A stretch of DNA of 64,000 nt from Hyphococcus flavus (lineage in GTDB: Bacteria; Pseudomonadota; Alphaproteobacteria; Caulobacterales; Parvularculaceae): assembly GCF_028748065.1 (NCBI RefSeq), contig NZ_CP118166.1:1-64000 (forward strand), given 5' to 3'. Positions 1 to 8,554 of the stretch are shown here, in pieces. A program made the translations under genes and the position numbers. The notes under the pieces were generated by a model, which worked only from the letters and a program-made list of their open reading frames with translations, did no database searches and had not been told where the DNA came from. Position 1 is the stretch's first letter. Every line of letters begins with the position of its first letter.

Positions 1-927
1 ATGAAACAAAAACTGATTGACTTTATTTCCGCCGCGTGGCTTGCCGCCGGGTCGAAAATCCTGCGCACCGTTGCGGCTGACTTCCCCAACATGCCGCGCA
101 GCGCGGCGGCGCTCGACCGGCTCAACATCGTCTTACAGAACCGAACCTATTACCGGCCGTTCATCACGCGCGAGGATTTGCGCGCGCCCTTGCGCGATGC
201 GCGCAACCTGCCGGGCGTGACGCTCGACATCGACGCGCAAATGGCCTTGCTGGCGGCGCTTGAACCATTCATGGGCGAGATTGCGGACCTCCCCGTCACG
301 CCGCCCGACGATCTTTCGTTCGGATACTACAACGGTTGTTACGGCCCCGGCGACGCCGAGATCCTTTACGGCATGATCCGCAAACTGAAACCGAAACGCA
401 TCATCGAAATCGGCTCCGGCCATTCGACCAAGCTGGCAGTCAAGGCTCTGAAAGCAAATGGCGGCGGCGGCCATACCTGCATCGAACCTTATGAAGCCCC
501 ATGGCTCGACCGGCTGGGCGTTGAGACGGTCAGAAAAAAAGCGGAATCCCTCGATCCCGCTTATTTCGACCAGCTTTCAGAAGGCGACATATTGTTCATC
601 GACTCATCGCACATCATCCGCCCCCAGGGCGACGTGCTGTTCGAATATCTCGAAGTGCTGCCCGCCCTCGCCCCCGGCGTCATCGTTCATGTCCACGACA
701 TTTTCACGCCGTTCGACTATCACGAGGACTGGATCATCGATCGCGGCCTGTTGTGGAACGAACAATATTTGCTGGAAGCGCTCTTGTCCGGCGGCGGGTT
801 TGACATCATGCTCAGCGCCAACTGGCTGTCGCGCACGCGCACCGATGAAATGGCGGCGATCCTGCCGGGCTTCGCCAATCATCTTGACGCCGAGCCGTCA
901 TCATTCTGGGTGCGGAAGAAAGGATAA
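1..927 (+). CDS. Class I SAM-dependent methyltransferase (Methyltransf_24-like)
   Basis: This 308-residue protein has a Rossmann methyltransferase core. The glycine-rich SAM-binding motif I (IIEIGSGHSTKLA) is at about residues 135-147, an acidic residue follows in CIEPYEAP, and a DILFIDSSH strand-4 motif and a VHVHDIF segment come after. The family methylates small molecules or sugars, and the substrate cannot be read from sequence. The ATG is the first base of the window, so the upstream region and true start cannot be judged. The next gene's ATG abuts the stop codon, implying co-transcription. It reads towards the phage lysis genes and could be lysogenic-conversion cargo or a host gene at the left junction. 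Confidence 0.75.
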   Translation: MKQKLIDFISAAWLAAGSKILRTVAADFPNMPRSAAALDRLNIVLQNRTYYRPFITREDLRAPLRDARNLPGVTLDIDAQMALLAALEPFMGEIADLPVTPPDDLSFGYYNGCYGPGDAEILYGMIRKLKPKRIIEIGSGHSTKLAVKALKANGGGGHTCIEPYEAPWLDRLGVETVRKKAESLDPAYFDQLSEGDILFIDSSHIIRPQGDVLFEYLEVLPALAPGVIVHVHDIFTPFDYHEDWIIDRGLLWNEQYLLEALLSGGGFDIMLSANWLSRTRTDEMAAILPGFANHLDAEPSSFWVRKKG

Positions 928-1227
928 ATGATGCACAGTAATGCTGACATCGAATTTGCACACCTGTCGAGCACAGAGCGAAAAGACAAAGCACGGCAGC
1001 TTCGTTTCGACTATCTGTTTTTGCAAGCCGTTCTGTTTTTCCTTTTACTGATGATTATCACTGGCGCTGGCGCGGCGGCGATTATGGGAGAATATGAAAA
1101 AGCACGCACCGTGTTGCTGATTTCGATCCCTTTTCCGTTAGCGCTGCTTGTTCACTGGGATAAATTGAAGAACATAAATTCATACCAGAAATGGGCACGC
1201 AACGAGCTAAAGCAAGAACCTCACTGA
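928..1227 (+). CDS. Small two-TM membrane protein, unknown
   Basis: A 99-residue protein whose ATG immediately follows the stop of the methyltransferase gene. A charged N-terminal segment of about 30 residues precedes two hydrophobic stretches at about 32-52 and 62-78, with a positively charged C-terminus. This predicts an inner-membrane protein with a short hairpin. No family is recognised. It converges with the phage Rz1-like gene and overlaps its end by seven bases, with no terminator between them. The tight packing favours membership of the prophage, but this is inference. Confidence 0.6.
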   Translation: MMHSNADIEFAHLSSTERKDKARQLRFDYLFLQAVLFFLLLMIITGAGAAAIMGEYEKARTVLLISIPFPLALLVHWDKLKNINSYQKWARNELKQEPH

Positions 1228-1526
1228 TCCCAGATCCAGTTGACCAGATCGTTATTGTTCACCGCGCACGCCCGATAGGCGTTATCGCGCTGCGTTTCAT
1301 AATCGGCGACGGCGGTTTCGCTCATCTCGCCGCCCGGCAAATCAGCGCGGCGGATCTCGATCGGCGGGCAAATCTTCAACAGATGCGCCGGCGGATCGAG
1401 TGATGTCAGAATTGGCGCGGTGCGTTCCCTGGTTAAGTGCCCGCACGACGGCAGCGCTAAGAGCGGGATAATCGCGGCGGCTCTGAGACAGCGCCCGGCG
1501 CGTGATGTCGGCGATTTCCATGGCAT
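1221..1526 (-). CDS. Rz1-like outer-membrane spanin lipoprotein, nested in Rz
   Basis: The chosen start at 1526 gives a 101-residue protein beginning with a basic segment, then a short hydrophobic stretch ending in a lipobox (LLALPSC) at about residue 29. This predicts a secreted lipoprotein. It starts inside the Rz-like gene in a different frame and runs past its end, the classic Rz/Rz1 architecture. Known role: the o-spanin pairs with the i-spanin across the periplasm and fuses the two membranes in the last step of lysis. The mature part holds proline near its start but is not especially proline-rich. An in-frame ATG at 1682 is less likely because it would place a long hydrophilic segment before the signal peptide. 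Confidence 0.72.
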   Translation of the reverse strand: MPWKSPTSRAGRCLRAAAIIPLLALPSCGHLTRERTAPILTSLDPPAHLLKICPPIEIRRADLPGGEMSETAVADYETQRDNAYRACAVNNNDLVNWIWDQ

Positions 1527-1806
1527 AGCGTTGATCCCTTTCGGCGGCCGCCTGGCGCGCTGTCTGCGCCTCGGCCCGCAATCGTTCCTTTTCCGCTTCC
1601 AGGGCCGCGACCCTGGCGCTTTCCCATTCGGCCTGACCTTCGGAAAAACCCTTGTCGTAATAGGCGCCCACATAAGCGTCATGGATAAGTTTCACCGCCA
1701 ACAGCCCGGCGATCGCCAGCCCGACGCCGGCGACCGGCGCGAATTTCTTCGCCGCCGCATCGGTCAAGCCGATGGCGGACAATAGCTTGATGATGATGGC
1801 GATCAT
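1342..1806 (-). CDS. Rz-like inner-membrane spanin
   Basis: A protein of about 154 residues (start MIAIIIKLL). One N-terminal hydrophobic segment (about residues 17-38) is followed by a long charged helical stretch rich in Ala, Glu, Arg and Gln (about 50-105), typical of the coiled-coil i-spanin. The ATG overlaps the TGA of the upstream small membrane gene as ATGA, which decides the start over an ATG 27 bases upstream. It sits downstream of a holin-like gene and contains the start of the Rz1-like gene. Expected function: inner-membrane half of the spanin complex at host lysis. Confidence 0.75.
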   Translation of the reverse strand: MIAIIIKLLSAIGLTDAAAKKFAPVAGVGLAIAGLLAVKLIHDAYVGAYYDKGFSEGQAEWESARVAALEAEKERLRAEAQTARQAAAERDQRYAMEIADITRRALSQSRRDYPALSAAVVRALNQGTHRANSDITRSAGASVEDLPADRDPPR

Positions 1807-2018
1807 TGGCCGCTCAAGTCTTCCGCCGCGCAATCGTCAGCATGATGGCGGCAGACAATGCGAATTGCGGCCTTGCGCTCCTGGTCCCTGACGGCGATGG
1901 CTTCGCGCGCTTCGGTCCCGGTAAAGCGATCGGTTGTTCTCGCAATACTTAAAATCAGAATGACGCCGATCATCGCCGTTGAAATCCATTTGCGGGCGTT
2001 TTCCCAGGTCATCATCAT
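1803..2018 (-). CDS. Small single-TM protein of the lysis cassette
   Basis: A 71-residue protein with a single hydrophobic segment at about residues 12-25, then a basic, hydrophilic C-terminus containing two Cys. It overlaps the holin-like gene upstream and the Rz-like gene downstream by ATGA, so it is translated as part of the lysis operon. Position and topology suit an antiholin or accessory holin, but no family is recognised and this is inference. Confidence 0.6.
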   Translation of the reverse strand: MMMTWENARKWISTAMIGVILILSIARTTDRFTGTEAREAIAVRDQERKAAIRIVCRHHADDCAAEDLSGQ

Positions 2019-2413
2019 TTCCCGTTCTTTTTATGCAGCACGTCAGCGATCGACTTGAACACCAGCCCCAAATCCCAATCCATGCGGTTCAGCTTCGCTA
2101 GCAACGCCGTGCCGACAAAGGCCATGATCAGCGCGCCGACGCCGACGACGCCTTCGCCGTCCGGCAATTGCGAGGCGAGATAAGGCCCGGCAACAAGACC
2201 GATCACCAGCGACATGGCGCCGGTTGCGATCAGATCCTTGATCAGATATTGCGGCCCGTCCGGCCCCTCGGTTTTGCGTTGCGACCGGAAATAAACCGCA
2301 AAGCACGCCCCGGCGAGCGAGGGGAAAAACGTGTCGCCGGTGATCGCGGTCCAAACGCCCGCCGCAACCATGGGCGCCGAAAAAACTGCCTCATTCGCCA
2401 TTTGTAGTTTCAT
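2015..2413 (-). CDS. Putative holin (multi-TM)
   Basis: A 132-residue protein with about three hydrophobic segments (roughly 10-42 in two parts, 64-83 and 88-106) separated by short charged loops, and a basic C-terminus ending KKNGK. Size, topology and position between the DUF5675 gene and the spanin pair fit a phage holin, which forms membrane lesions at a set time so that a muralytic enzyme can act. No particular holin family is recognised from motif alone. The stop overlaps the next gene as ATGA. Confidence 0.6.
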   Translation of the reverse strand: MKLQMANEAVFSAPMVAAGVWTAITGDTFFPSLAGACFAVYFRSQRKTEGPDGPQYLIKDLIATGAMSLVIGLVAGPYLASQLPDGEGVVGVGALIMAFVGTALLAKLNRMDWDLGLVFKSIADVLHKKNGK

Positions 2414-2431
2414 CTCCCGGCCTCCGGCCTC

Positions 2432-2893
2432 TTACCGATCATTGTCCTGAAACTCGATGGTCAGGTCGCCGCGCTCGGCCGCGCCGATGACAGCGGAATA
2501 AAGCCCGCGATAGGCGGATACCGACTTTTCGATGTACATGCCCCGTTCATTGGCCTGCCGCCCGACCAGCAAACACCCCGCCGTGTCCGTTTCGAAATTG
2601 CCAATGTGAATCAGAATGTATTCAAAGCCCGGCACGTCGAGGATATGAAGCATGCCGCGATGAATGTCGCGGGTGGCCGCCTTGCGCATGTAACGGGAAT
2701 GAAATCCGCCTTCCTTCCGTATGCCGACATTATACCTGCCGGCGGGGATGCGCGTTTCGCCGCGGACTTTCACATCCCGGTATTCGTCCTCAAGACCGAA
2801 ACAGGCATAAACCTCCTGATCGCCATCAAATACGAATATGCGCGACAGCGTTGCATTATCATCCGACTTGTAGCGGTCAACGATGATTTTCAT
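2432..2893 (-). CDS. DUF5675 family protein, candidate lysis enzyme
   Basis: The ATG at 2893 (MKIIVDRY), about nine bases after an AGGAG site, gives a 153-residue protein. An upstream in-frame start would extend deep into the preceding gene. The C-terminal half carries HIGNFETDTAGCLLVG (His96, Asn99, Cys107), recalling the His...Gly-Cys arrangement of L,D-transpeptidase (YkuD) active sites, with the family-typical GETRIPAGRY near 45-54. DUF5675 proteins are common in phages and their activity is not established to my knowledge. It lies between fibre genes and the holin-like gene, where an endolysin is usually found, and no other muralytic candidate is seen in the lysis cassette. Confidence 0.75.
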   Translation of the reverse strand: MKIIVDRYKSDDNATLSRIFVFDGDQEVYACFGLEDEYRDVKVRGETRIPAGRYNVGIRKEGGFHSRYMRKAATRDIHRGMLHILDVPGFEYILIHIGNFETDTAGCLLVGRQANERGMYIEKSVSAYRGLYSAVIGAAERGDLTIEFQDNDR

Positions 2894-2895
2894 GC

Positions 2896-5379
2896 CTAAA
2901 CTCCTGATGCCTGTATTGCCGTTGCGTAAGCGTTCAGCGTCGCCTGATACTCGCCATAGGCCCATGGCTGGCCGTAATCGCCCGCGTCCTGTTCGCTGTC
3001 ATAGGGACCGCCATAAGCCGCCGGCGCGAAGGTCGGGTCTTTCGCACGGATGCGGGAAACGAACGTCGCCCATATCGTTGCTGCCAAATCTCCCGGCCCT
3101 TGCATCTGATTGTAATAGGAGGCGTTGAACCCTGAATGACTGCGGATGCCAGAGGGGATAGAGCCGGAAAAATCATGGCTGCCGCCCTCATAGGACCACT
3201 GGACTTTCGTGTTCCAGTTTTCGGCCTCTGCCTGGCAGGCGTCGTAAAGCTCCGTCACCCAACGAATTTTGTACTTGATGGAGTTTAGGTCTCCGCCTGA
3301 CGCCGTATCGTCGAGATACCAGTCTTCAACGCTTTGCCAGAACGCCGCCTCATCGGCGTCATAAGCGTCCGTCACTTCCGTTACGTGGGTTGCGCCGGTC
3401 TCGCCCGTCAGGTTTGACGCCGCATCGTTTGAAAGAGCATCAGACCAATAATTCGTGATGCAAATTTTCGCCTCAGCCAGCTTGGCGTTGAGCGCCGAAC
3501 CCGTAAGCGATCCGCCTTCGGTCCCCTCCCAAAAGCCGGAGTAGCCCTCCATGCGCGACTCTACGAAATAAGCGCCTACGGAAGTCTGCACGCCCAAGGC
3601 CATAGTGATATTGAACGATAGCGCACGGGCCGTCATGCGGTCGTCCAGCCGCTTTTTCAGCTTGGCTGAGATGTACCCCGCCCCGGAATAGTTGGCCTCA
3701 TGAAACGCCTTTTGAACGCCACAACTGGCGGCGTATTGCGTCGCCACGTCAAACGCCGCCGCGCCGTTCCATAACTCATTGCCAAACTCGATAATGACTT
3801 CATCGCTTGGCGACCAATCAACGGCGACCAGTTGATCCAGTATCCAATCCGCCCATAAGTCCCATGCGCGGTGATCGTCGTAAAACGTCTCGTTGTCTTC
3901 CCAATCGTCCGCACCGCGCCACCAGTAATAATTACCGGCGCCATCGGTGATGACACGCAAGGAACAGGTGAACGTCTGCGGATCGCCGTCAACATCCGTA
4001 TAGGAAACCGTGACCTTATAGATGACGTTGGGGCTGTTACTGCTGTGCGCAAAATTACCGTCAGCATCCAGAACGATGCGCTTGTTCGCCACGTCCAGCG
4101 TCGCCACCCCGGCGACCGACTGGCTGTCGATGGTGACGGTCTCGCCCAAGTCCACTTCGTTCGGATTGAACCAGAGATACCCTAGCTGTGTGGAACCACC
4201 CGACTGAATAGACGTGTATTCTACCACGGGATAAAACGGCGAGCCGACATAGACCGGCATGTTGATCCATGGCGTGCAGCTTGTCTGTTTACAAAAATCA
4301 AGCAGGGGCAGGATGGGGTTGCCCTGACGATGGCCAACGCCTCCATTAGCCGTGTAGTCGTGATCAGGACGCATCTGACCGCAACCGCCGCCAATGGTTG
4401 CATCAGTCAGCAACGCCATATCAGCGGGAACGGATGCGCAATTCCGCATGGGGTCGAACAAATCCATCACGCGCAAATGCGTCTGGAACGTGTAGTAATT
4501 GCGGAACCATGGGGCGAAAAACTTGTACGGATTATTGAAGCGGTCCCGAAAGTCGTCCTCTTCATCCTTCCAGAACACCCGTAGCGGCTTCCAGTCTTCG
4601 ATCACCGAAGCGTTGCCGATATTCGTAACCGGGAAAGGCCCCGCCGAACGAGGCGCGCTCGTTCCCCAATTCTCCGTGTCGATCTCTATTTCGCGGCGGT
4701 GAACCTTGATAAACACAACCTCTCCACCGGACATGGCGCTTTGAAAAGTGACCACAACGTCATCGCCGGATTTTGCAACTGTGTAATCAGTCGTCGGTGT
4801 TTGGCGGTGCGCCTCTCTTAGTCCATCGACAAAAACATGAACCTGATTGTCGTTCCAATCTGCGCCGGAATGCGCGCCGTTAGTGAGCGTGAATTGCGTC
4901 TGCCCATTCGTCGCGGTTTCTTCGCTTTCCTCGTGCCATGTCGTATCGGAAAGCGTCGCGCCTAACTGGCTGATGCCGATAGTGTTGTTAGAGCCGTCCT
5001 TGAACTTGCCCTGGTCGCACTCAAGAACCAGCGTTCGCCCGTTGTAATAGGACGGGTTGTTCGAAAACCCCTGGTAGAGAATTTCATAGCCGGTAATCTG
5101 CGTCAGGCCAGCGGGCGCCGAAGTCATGGTCCCGTCCTGGTCGATGTAGCCGCCCTCGAACAAATCCTGAGAACGCCAGTTGGAACCGGAAACCTTCACT
5201 TCACCGTATGGGGTGCCGTGCGAGGCCACGAGATCAACGTAAGGGTCCGTCTTGAAGTCATAGAAAGAGACGACAAGCTGATCCTGTGAGGCGGGGGCCG
5301 CCGCTGTCATCGCCAGCAATGACCCGCCGATCATGGCTGATGCGCCGCCGATGCTCGGAATCGTCACGCAAGCCCCCAT
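2896..5379 (-). CDS. Tail-associated glycoside-hydrolase-like protein
   Basis: An 827-residue protein. The N-terminal 350 residues look like beta-rich tail/adhesion modules with carbohydrate-binding character. A Gly/Ser/Asp-rich segment with an Ig/cadherin-like strand (about 400-490) follows. From about 500 there is a glycosidase-like region: VIIEFGNELWNG near 530-541, matching the acid/base Asn-Glu motif of clan-A TIM-barrel enzymes, and WSYEGGSHD near 728-736, a plausible nucleophile strand. It lies among fibre genes and overlaps the LamG-like gene upstream by 16 bases. Likely role: receptor binding or degradation of capsular/exopolysaccharide. A hydrophobic N-terminal stretch could mimic a signal peptide but more likely serves assembly. 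Confidence 0.7.
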   Translation of the reverse strand: MGACVTIPSIGGASAMIGGSLLAMTAAAPASQDQLVVSFYDFKTDPYVDLVASHGTPYGEVKVSGSNWRSQDLFEGGYIDQDGTMTSAPAGLTQITGYEILYQGFSNNPSYYNGRTLVLECDQGKFKDGSNNTIGISQLGATLSDTTWHEESEETATNGQTQFTLTNGAHSGADWNDNQVHVFVDGLREAHRQTPTTDYTVAKSGDDVVVTFQSAMSGGEVVFIKVHRREIEIDTENWGTSAPRSAGPFPVTNIGNASVIEDWKPLRVFWKDEEDDFRDRFNNPYKFFAPWFRNYYTFQTHLRVMDLFDPMRNCASVPADMALLTDATIGGGCGQMRPDHDYTANGGVGHRQGNPILPLLDFCKQTSCTPWINMPVYVGSPFYPVVEYTSIQSGGSTQLGYLWFNPNEVDLGETVTIDSQSVAGVATLDVANKRIVLDADGNFAHSSNSPNVIYKVTVSYTDVDGDPQTFTCSLRVITDGAGNYYWWRGADDWEDNETFYDDHRAWDLWADWILDQLVAVDWSPSDEVIIEFGNELWNGAAAFDVATQYAASCGVQKAFHEANYSGAGYISAKLKKRLDDRMTARALSFNITMALGVQTSVGAYFVESRMEGYSGFWEGTEGGSLTGSALNAKLAEAKICITNYWSDALSNDAASNLTGETGATHVTEVTDAYDADEAAFWQSVEDWYLDDTASGGDLNSIKYKIRWVTELYDACQAEAENWNTKVQWSYEGGSHDFSGSIPSGIRSHSGFNASYYNQMQGPGDLAATIWATFVSRIRAKDPTFAPAAYGGPYDSEQDAGDYGQPWAYGEYQATLNAYATAIQASGV

Positions 5380-6224
5380 TTTGTATTGAGATAAGCGCGG
5401 GCGTTCTCGCGGATCGTCTGATCGACAGTGCTGAAGATGATCATTTCGGCGAACTTGCCGTCTGTGTGCAACGTGCCGCGATTGTGCATCACGTCAAGAA
5501 CCGTGCTGGCGAGCGCCGTGGCGTAACCCGGATCATTGCTGTCGCGAAGGACACCGCCCACATAAAGCGCGTTCTCGTCATTGGCGAAGTCAAACTCCAT
5601 CTCAACCAGAACCGGCGCGCCATCGACACCTGTGTCGTAAAACAGATCTTCATTGCTCGCGCCAAACATCTCCACAAAAGGCAGCCAGCCTGTCGTCGTG
5701 CTTGAGCGAAGCTGAAACCATGAGCTGTCACCGCAACGCAGGACCGTATGACCGCCATCAGGATCATCAACCTCAACAACCATCAGGATCGTGATGTTGT
5801 TGTTAGACGCCCACGGGAACGAGCCATTGGTCAGGCGATGGGTTGAACCATCGAAATCAAGGACGTTCAGGCTGTTGATCGTCTCAACGCCCGTATGCGG
5901 CATTTCAGAGGCGGTCGCTTCGGTCAGGTGATAACCGTTGCCGGACTTGTCATTGAGCTGCGAAACATCGGACCCGCTGTCAATCGTGATGCTGTCCGTA
6001 TCCGACGCATCGTACCACGCCAGCAGGCTCGCCTCGTCATCAGGCGACCATGCCCCGCCCCCGCCTGAACCAAGCACATAGCTGCGATAGATAACCGAAC
6101 GCCCGGCCCCCAGATCAATCGTCTTGGTCGCCAATAGCGTCTTGCCGGACTGCGCGCCGGGGTCGCTGTCGCCGCTTTCCAGCCGCGTTTTCTCAATGTC
6201 TCGATTAAGTGTTTCAACCGCCAT
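5364..6224 (-). CDS. Tail protein with LamG/concanavalin-like domain
   Basis: A 286-residue protein. The first 50 residues (MAVETLNRDIEKTR...) look like an attachment segment. From about 57 the sequence WSPDDEASLLAWYDASD, then VSQLNDKSGNGYHL and LNVLDFDGSTHRL, is typical of the LamG-like jelly-roll fold in phage and surface proteins, which often binds glycans. A terminal YLNTKWGLA completes the module. It lies between the beta-helix fibre and the glycosidase-like protein and probably belongs to the same host-recognition apparatus. Confidence 0.78.
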   Translation of the reverse strand: MAVETLNRDIEKTRLESGDSDPGAQSGKTLLATKTIDLGAGRSVIYRSYVLGSGGGGAWSPDDEASLLAWYDASDTDSITIDSGSDVSQLNDKSGNGYHLTEATASEMPHTGVETINSLNVLDFDGSTHRLTNGSFPWASNNNITILMVVEVDDPDGGHTVLRCGDSSWFQLRSSTTTGWLPFVEMFGASNEDLFYDTGVDGAPVLVEMEFDFANDENALYVGGVLRDSNDPGYATALASTVLDVMHNRGTLHTDGKFAEMIIFSTVDQTIRENARAYLNTKWGLA

Positions 6225-6231
6225 AATACAC

Positions 6232-8541
6232 CTAGAACGTCATCGTCCCCATGTTCTCAATTCGAATACGGGCGTCGATGGAGTTAAGGCGCTGGACGAT
6301 GTAAAAGTCGTTGGTTGACGTGTCGGCAATAAGACCAACCCTGTCATCCGTTACGTCACCCATCACCGGAGCGCCTGAAGTTACGGCCTGATTTTCGAGA
6401 TTGCCGCCAATAGCAGTGTCCAGAAGCTTTGCACATTGCGCCGTGCCGCCAATGGTCTCCACAAGGAACAGTTGTTTCAGCAGGTGGTTTGAAAGGCCAG
6501 TGCTGCGGTCATAGACTGTGATTTCAACGATGGAGTCATAATACGGCCAAACAAGGCTAATGATGTCCCCATTTGACTCGACTTCATCCGCATCAAACTC
6601 GAACGCGCCGCCTATGACCCGTACGTTGGAGTTGCCCCCGCCGTCTTCGATCAGACCACGGAAATCGCCGATCAGCTTCAGGTCTGTAATATCAATTTCA
6701 ACATCGGTGCAATTGGAAATCTTGATGGGATGAACTGCCGTGTTGTTCGTATGCTTGGAACCGGACCCTGAAAGCTTGATGTGCGCTTTCGTCATGTCTT
6801 CGGCTTCGAACAAATAGCTGGCGCCAGATGTTACGCCATACTCGCGCGCATCAACATTGATATGGCAATCGGAAATCTCGCTGGTGATGGTCGCGGTGCC
6901 GTCGCCATCCGCCATAATGACGGAGCCATCGGTATAGCGAACCGTGGCGCCCCTGATGTTGGCGTTCTTGTACTCGCCGGGACGCATGAGGATCGCATGA
7001 TCCGGGCGGCGCGACGCCTGTTCAGGGTGGCCGAGAACGGTGTATCCGTTAATCTCAAGGTCTTCTGCGCCATCCAGAACCAGCGGCGCGTTTAATGACC
7101 AAGCGAAATCGGCGCCATTAACAGAGCCGCGAAGGAACCCTTCCCACAACCTGCCGCCAACATCGCCATGGATATTGAAAAGTTTGACGGCGCGGATGTT
7201 TTCCTTGTTCGATCCCGTGTTCTTACCGAGAAGGCCGTTTGCGCCATGGAGACGGAACGGGCCAATCTCGTAATTGCGCATCCCGTAGATCGGACCTTTG
7301 GTCGTGTCGTCGTCTGCCTCTGTCACGTCCGCAAAGGTGAACTCGAATACGGTGCCGCCGCCCTCATGGGTGCCGTAAGCCTTGAGGCCGCGCCCCTTTA
7401 CCAGAACATGAGCATAGGCAAGACCGTCACCGCTGCGCCCTGAAAAGTGACAATCGGCCAGCACCATATCAACATCAGCGTCAGTGGACGGACTATCCTG
7501 CGCAATGATGGTGTTGGCTTCCGTATCCGCCGGCACCTTGAAGTGGATGTTTTCGCACTGGAATGATCCGGCCTGCACGTCGAAAATCGGCAGATCGTCC
7601 GCCGTCATCTCGATGACGGTTTCCTGACCCGCTGTGGTGTTTGACGTGCCGCGCGGGCGTGTCGCGCCCTTAATCGAAATATGGTTTTCAGTTACGTCAA
7701 CCTTGTTATTATTTTGATAATGATCCGCCTTCAAACCAAAATCGACAGCCGTGGTGTTAATGGCCGTGTCAAACATGGTGACGCTTGCGGCCTGACTGGC
7801 TGCTACGGCATAGATCGGCAAGGGTTGCGTATCTTCCAGCGTCGCAACATCAACCGCGAGAGACGCAACAGCCGTATCGTTGTCGGCAATGTCCTGCGCT
7901 GCACTTGACAGCCCCAGCGCTGTCAGCAAAGCGCCCTGACTGATCGCGCCGGTTAATCCGACAACGGATGAAACGAGATCGGAATAATCGGCTTTCAGCC
8001 AGTTCGCCGCATAGGTTGTTGTGGATGCGTCATCGGTCAGCGCGATGATCCGGTCATTGACGCTGAAATCAACGCCGTCAACCGTGCCCGCTGTCGTCAC
8101 CTGATAGGCGTGACCTTCTTCAGCCGAGCCGCCGCCGGGGAACGTGCCGGCAGACGCATCCCAACCGCCCTTTAGAATGACCGCCGCATCGAGTTCGGCG
8201 ACGCGCGTGCGGATGGCGTCAAGGTCCGTCGCCGCTGTCACCGTGATATTGTCGAGACCAGCAGCGGCGATTATCGAATTAACAACCGGCGTGATGACGT
8301 TTGTCTTGAAATCGGAAATCAGCGTTGAAGCCCATTCCGCGCCATTGGCGATGATCAACCGCAAGCTGTCGCCCGGCGACGCTATGTTGTTCTCAGTAGG
8401 GTCTTCGGAGACGACATCAATCAAGTTCTCCGGCGTGATATAGCCGTCCGCCGGCGCGCCGTCTTCGGTCAGCATGTAAAGCCGCGCCAGCGCCGGCGAA
8501 TAGGTCAGGATTTCGTTCCGCGACGGATCGTTCAAATTCAT
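6232..8541 (-). CDS. Tail fibre / tailspike with beta-helix-like region
   Basis: A 769-residue protein. An N-terminal segment of about 90 residues (MNLNDPSRNEILTYSP) resembles fibre attachment ends. Residues about 110-190 hold a short domain of the kind that precedes collar repeats in fibres. From about 270 the sequence consists of short alternating hydrophobic and polar strands with many Asn, Gly and Asp, consistent with a right-handed parallel beta-helix (Pectate_lyase_3-like). Expected function: receptor binding and possibly glycan depolymerisation; no catalytic residues can be assigned. It ends seven bases before the next gene's ATG. Confidence 0.75.
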   Translation of the reverse strand: MNLNDPSRNEILTYSPALARLYMLTEDGAPADGYITPENLIDVVSEDPTENNIASPGDSLRLIIANGAEWASTLISDFKTNVITPVVNSIIAAAGLDNITVTAATDLDAIRTRVAELDAAVILKGGWDASAGTFPGGGSAEEGHAYQVTTAGTVDGVDFSVNDRIIALTDDASTTTYAANWLKADYSDLVSSVVGLTGAISQGALLTALGLSSAAQDIADNDTAVASLAVDVATLEDTQPLPIYAVAASQAASVTMFDTAINTTAVDFGLKADHYQNNNKVDVTENHISIKGATRPRGTSNTTAGQETVIEMTADDLPIFDVQAGSFQCENIHFKVPADTEANTIIAQDSPSTDADVDMVLADCHFSGRSGDGLAYAHVLVKGRGLKAYGTHEGGGTVFEFTFADVTEADDDTTKGPIYGMRNYEIGPFRLHGANGLLGKNTGSNKENIRAVKLFNIHGDVGGRLWEGFLRGSVNGADFAWSLNAPLVLDGAEDLEINGYTVLGHPEQASRRPDHAILMRPGEYKNANIRGATVRYTDGSVIMADGDGTATITSEISDCHINVDAREYGVTSGASYLFEAEDMTKAHIKLSGSGSKHTNNTAVHPIKISNCTDVEIDITDLKLIGDFRGLIEDGGGNSNVRVIGGAFEFDADEVESNGDIISLVWPYYDSIVEITVYDRSTGLSNHLLKQLFLVETIGGTAQCAKLLDTAIGGNLENQAVTSGAPVMGDVTDDRVGLIADTSTNDFYIVQRLNSIDARIRIENMGTMTF

Positions 8542-8554
8542 CGTTTAATCCTTG

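Noticed and set aside
1-1300. Possible left attachment site duplicating the tRNA-Met 3' end
   Set aside because: The segment GCGGGGGCGAGACTTGAAC and shorter parts of it were looked for by eye on both strands in this region and not found.
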